From: Candidatus Segatella intestinihominis
GTDB taxonomy: Bacteria > Bacteroidota > Bacteroidia > Bacteroidales > Bacteroidaceae
DNA length: 19,280 nt
Assembly: GCA_900548535.1 (NCBI GenBank)
Contig: URLG01000051.1
Location: 1 to 19,280 of the forward strand
Direction of reading: 5' to 3'
In this document: positions 16,655 to 19,280 of the stretch, one piece after another
Numbering within the stretch: the stretch's first letter is position 1
How the letters are laid out: each line of letters begins with the position of its first letter
Translations under genes and position numbers: made by a program
Notes under the pieces: generated by a model
The model's database searches: none
What the model saw: the letters and a program-made list of their open reading frames with translations, nothing else
Told to the model about the DNA's origin: nothing

Positions 16655-18091
16655 ATGGAACAGACAACTGTATCACAGGAATCCAAGGGATTCTACAAAC
16701 TGAATTGGCTACAACGCATCGGATTCGGATCTGGCGACTTGGCACAAAACCTCATCTACCAGACCATCTGCATGTATCTGTTATTCTTCTATACCGATAT
16801 CTACGGACTCAATCCAGGTGTAGCAGCCACCATGTTCTTGGTGGTTCGCTTGGTGGATGTGCTCTGGGATCCATTGGTGGGAACCTACGTGGATAAGCAC
16901 AATCCACGTTGGGGTAAGTATCGCTCTTACCTCGTATTGGCAGGTTTGCCTCTTACCGTGCTCGCCATCCTCTGCTTCTGGAATGGCATGGAGGGACAGA
17001 CAGATACCATCAAGTTGATTTATGCTTACGTAACTTACGTGGGCTTGTCAATGCTCTATACATTGATTAATGTACCTTACGGAGCATTGAATTCATCTTT
17101 GACTCGCGATACAGACGAGATAACCATTCTTACTTCTGTACGTATGTTCATGGCAAATGTGGGTGGACTCTGTGTATCGGCAGGTGTTCCAATCCTGGTG
17201 GCCATCTTGGCAGCGGCTAAGGACCTGCCTATCGAGATGGCGCTCTTCATGGGTCTCGGTTCATTGCCATCATTCATCTTTATGCCACTGGTTCCTGCCA
17301 TCAAGAAAAAGGTGGGCAAGAAGAATATGTTCTACATCTTCCTTACTGTGGCTATCGTGGGTATGGCGATGCTTTATTTCATCAGCAAGATGGGACCTGT
17401 AAAGGATCATATCACGCTGGTTTATATTGCACAGTTCATCAAGTCAACAGGTGTTATCGTGGCTACTGGATATATGTGGGCATTGATTCCGGAGGTCATC
17501 TCTTTTGCTGAATACACCAGCGGCAAGCGTATTGCCGGTATCGTCAATGCCTTGACCGGTATCTTCTATAAGGCAGGTATGGCTTTGGGTGGTGTTGTTC
17601 CTGGCGCCGTTCTTGCATGGACCGGTTATCAGGCAGCGGCAGCTCAAGAGAGCAACTCGCTTCCTACCGACAGTAATGCCTGGTTTGTTGCCATGCTGAT
17701 TTATGCCTTGGTAGGTTTCGCCCTTCTGGTATTCTGCTTTACCCAGACCAAGGAACGTGTGGTAATGGACGAGAAGGAAACCAAGAATGTGAAGGTGAGC
17801 GACCTGTGGACAGAATTCTTCCACAATCGTCCTTTACGTATTGTTGCTTTGTTCTTCATCACAGCTTTTGCCATGATGTCTGTGGGCAATGCAGCAGGTG
17901 CTTACTTCATGAACGATCTGGAGCAGCAGTCTCCTTTGGCACAGGAAGGCATCCGCTGGTTGGTATGCGTTATCCCAGCCATCCTGCTCGGTTTGGCAAT
18001 GTTTATCATCTCTAAGTATGAGTTGACTGATGAGGTCATCGACGACATCAACAAGAAGATTGAAGCTCGTCATCAGGAAGGAAATAATTAA
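16655..18091 (+). CDS. xynD: GPH-family (MFS) sugar:cation symporter, probable xylo-oligosaccharide uptake
   Basis: Inner-membrane transporter that brings xylose oligosaccharides or uronate-decorated products into the cytoplasm with a cation, 478 residues, about 12 hydrophobic segments. Family marks: KLNWLQRIGFGSGDLAQNLIYQ at the N-terminus, and the RxxDxxxDP motif (Arg65, Asp68, Asp72), whose aspartates match the cation-binding pair of MelB, followed by the cytoplasmic loop NPRWGKYRSY (83-92). The ATG at 16655 is chosen; a TTG nine bases upstream is less likely. It lies 89 bp after the esterase gene and 19 bp before the GH10 gene, so co-transcription is likely. P. bryantii xynD is the corresponding symporter. 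The exact substrate cannot be read from the sequence. Confidence 0.92.
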   Translation: MEQTTVSQESKGFYKLNWLQRIGFGSGDLAQNLIYQTICMYLLFFYTDIYGLNPGVAATMFLVVRLVDVLWDPLVGTYVDKHNPRWGKYRSYLVLAGLPLTVLAILCFWNGMEGQTDTIKLIYAYVTYVGLSMLYTLINVPYGALNSSLTRDTDEITILTSVRMFMANVGGLCVSAGVPILVAILAAAKDLPIEMALFMGLGSLPSFIFMPLVPAIKKKVGKKNMFYIFLTVAIVGMAMLYFISKMGPVKDHITLVYIAQFIKSTGVIVATGYMWALIPEVISFAEYTSGKRIAGIVNALTGIFYKAGMALGGVVPGAVLAWTGYQAAAAQESNSLPTDSNAWFVAMLIYALVGFALLVFCFTQTKERVVMDEKETKNVKVSDLWTEFFHNRPLRIVALFFITAFAMMSVGNAAGAYFMNDLEQQSPLAQEGIRWLVCVIPAILLGLAMFIISKYELTDEVIDDINKKIEARHQEGNN

Positions 18092-18110
18092 TATTAAAAT
18101 AAGGAACAAT

Positions 18111-19241
18111 ATGAAAAAGATAACAACTTTGGCAATGGGCTTACTGCTCGCTTCTGCTGCTTTCGCACAGAAGGGCAATACCCAGATACCATCATTACAG
18201 AGCACTTTAGGCAAGCACTTCTTGATAGGTGTTGCCGTAGATACAGCTTTTGTGAATGGACATTCGCCTGCAGAGGAGGCTACTGTTAAGGAACAGTTTA
18301 ATCAGATAGTGGGCGAGAACTGTATGAAGGGCGAGGAGAATCATCCAGAGGTGAATCGCTTTGATTTTACTGATGGTGATAAACTCGCTGACTGGGCAGA
18401 AAAGAATGGAAAAACCTTGATAGGTCACTGTCTGGTATGGCACTCTCAGCCACCTAAGTGGATGTTTACCGATGATAAGGGAAACCTCGTAAGCCGTGAA
18501 GTGCTCATCGGCAGAATGTATAATCACATCATGAATGTGGTTACTCATTATAAAGGTAGAGTAAAGGGATGGGACGTTGTGAACGAAGCTTTCGAGGATG
18601 ATGGCTCTTACCGCAAGTCTTTATATTATAAGATTATTGGTCCGGAGTTCATCGAACTGGCTTTCCGCTTTGCTCATGAGGCTGATCCTAACGTAGAACT
18701 CTATTACAACGATTACTCTACTTCTAAGCCAGGCAAGCGTGAGGCCATCTGTAAGCTGGTTCGCGACTTGAAGGCGAAGGGACTTCGCATAGATGCTGTA
18801 GGTATGCAGAGCCACAATGGTTTTGATTATCCTGACTATGCTGAGTATGAGAAGAGCATCGAGGCATTTGCTGCTGAGGGCGTGAAGGTGATGATGACAG
18901 AGTTGGATGTGAACATGCTTCCTAACCCTGATGGATTCGGTGGAGCGGAAATCAGCCAGAAGTTTGAACTTCAGAAGAAGTACAATCCATACGTCAAGGG
19001 CTTGGACAAGAAGGCACAGAAACTCTTCAATCAGCGTTATCTCGATCTCTTCAAGATTATCGAGCGCCACAAGGATGTAATCAGTCGTGTTACTTTCTGG
19101 GGTGTCAACGATGGTCACTCATGGCTCAATGGCTGGCCTATCCCAGGCAGAACCAACTATCCGCTGCTCTTCGACCGCAACAATGAGGTGAAGCCAGTGG
19201 TTAAGGAAATCGTAAAACTCTTTAAATCAATAGTTCGTTAA
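18111..19241 (+). CDS. xynA: GH10 endo-beta-1,4-xylanase, periplasmic
   Basis: Cleaves internal beta-1,4 bonds of imported xylo-oligosaccharides, 376 residues, a single GH10 barrel with no binding module. The signal peptide MKKITTLAMGLLLASAAFA has no lipobox, so it is predicted to be periplasmic, unlike the surface GH10 at the left edge. Family motifs: GHCLVWHSQ (105-113), acid/base Glu159 in WDVVNEAF, and nucleophile Glu264 in MMTELDVN, with the closing FWGVNDGHSWLN (329-340). The ATG at 18111 is preceded by AAGGA with a 5-nt spacer, an unusually good Shine-Dalgarno for this phylum, and lies 19 bp after the symporter stop. The frame is open upstream into the symporter gene, but only this start gives a signal peptide. 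It corresponds to P. bryantii xynA. Confidence 0.96.
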   Translation: MKKITTLAMGLLLASAAFAQKGNTQIPSLQSTLGKHFLIGVAVDTAFVNGHSPAEEATVKEQFNQIVGENCMKGEENHPEVNRFDFTDGDKLADWAEKNGKTLIGHCLVWHSQPPKWMFTDDKGNLVSREVLIGRMYNHIMNVVTHYKGRVKGWDVVNEAFEDDGSYRKSLYYKIIGPEFIELAFRFAHEADPNVELYYNDYSTSKPGKREAICKLVRDLKAKGLRIDAVGMQSHNGFDYPDYAEYEKSIEAFAAEGVKVMMTELDVNMLPNPDGFGGAEISQKFELQKKYNPYVKGLDKKAQKLFNQRYLDLFKIIERHKDVISRVTFWGVNDGHSWLNGWPIPGRTNYPLLFDRNNEVKPVVKEIVKLFKSIVR

Positions 19242-19254
19242 TAATTCAATAATG

Positions 19255-19280
19255 TGCTAAGCAGCTATACGCTGTAAGCA
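19255..19280 (+). other. Possible hairpin after the GH10 gene, cut by the window edge
   Basis: TGCT-N3-CAGC (19255-19265) can pair with GCTG-N2-AGCA (19271-19280) around a 5-nt loop, with a small internal loop. Whether a T-run follows, making it a terminator, cannot be seen. Confidence 0.25.

Noticed and set aside
1..19280. A wholly new enzymatic or defence system in the window
   Set aside because: Every gene falls in a known xylan-utilisation family with intact active sites; no transposase, integrase, phage, toxin-antitoxin, CRISPR or RNA gene is visible. The novelty I can support is in regulation.

Overview
The window reads as one xylan polysaccharide-utilisation locus (PUL) from a Bacteroidota bacterium, most likely Prevotella/Segatella (P. 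copri-like). The evidence is a SusC/SusD pair, surface lipoproteins with acidic residues after the lipobox cysteine, a one-protein hybrid two-component regulator, and Bacteroidota promoter boxes (TAnnTTTG). The gene content and order of the right half (alpha-glucuronidase, regulator, esterase, symporter, GH10 xylanase) match what I recall of the xynF-xynR-xynE-xynD-xynA cluster of Prevotella bryantii. Genus and species are inferred from this resemblance, not measured.

Left half, minus strand, read from right to left: SusC-like porin (8826-5671), SusD-like lipoprotein (5648-3906), a TIG-domain surface glycan-binding protein (3849-2428), and a GH10 xylanase lipoprotein with two CBM4-like modules inside its catalytic barrel (2377-1, cut by the window edge). 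Gaps are 22 to 57 bp with no visible promoter or terminator, so this looks like one surface capture-and-cleavage operon. Upstream, also on the minus strand, are a GH67 alpha-glucuronidase (11079-9076) with its own promoter and a strong hairpin terminator after it, and the XynR-type regulator (15081-11164).

Right half, plus strand, divergent from the regulator: SGNH/GDSL esterase (15363-16565), GPH-family sugar:cation symporter (16655-18091) and a compact periplasmic GH10 xylanase (18111-19241). A GH43 xylosidase would be expected next, but the window ends.

Inferred division of labour: surface xylanase and binding protein cut and hold xylan; SusC/D imports oligosaccharides; periplasmic GH67, esterase and GH10 strip methylglucuronic acid and acyl groups and shorten the chains; the symporter takes the products to the cytoplasm; the regulator senses oligosaccharides in the periplasm.

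The enzymes form a known kind of system. The most interesting result is regulatory: all four promoters I can place (susC, GH67, regulator, esterase) carry the same 10-bp-period direct repeat, GAAACA-N4-GAAAYR, in the same orientation, 41, 42, 45 and 42 nt upstream of the TAnnTTTG box. The GH67 copy lies inside the last codons of the regulator gene. The three structural-gene promoters lack a -33 TTTG box while the regulator promoter has one with a 20-nt spacer. This suggests the operator of the XynR-type regulator and an activator-dependent regulon. I see no RNA genes, CRISPR arrays, insertion sequences or phage genes. No gene-free stretch exceeds 300 bp; the longest, 15082-15362 and 8827-9075, hold the regulatory sites listed.
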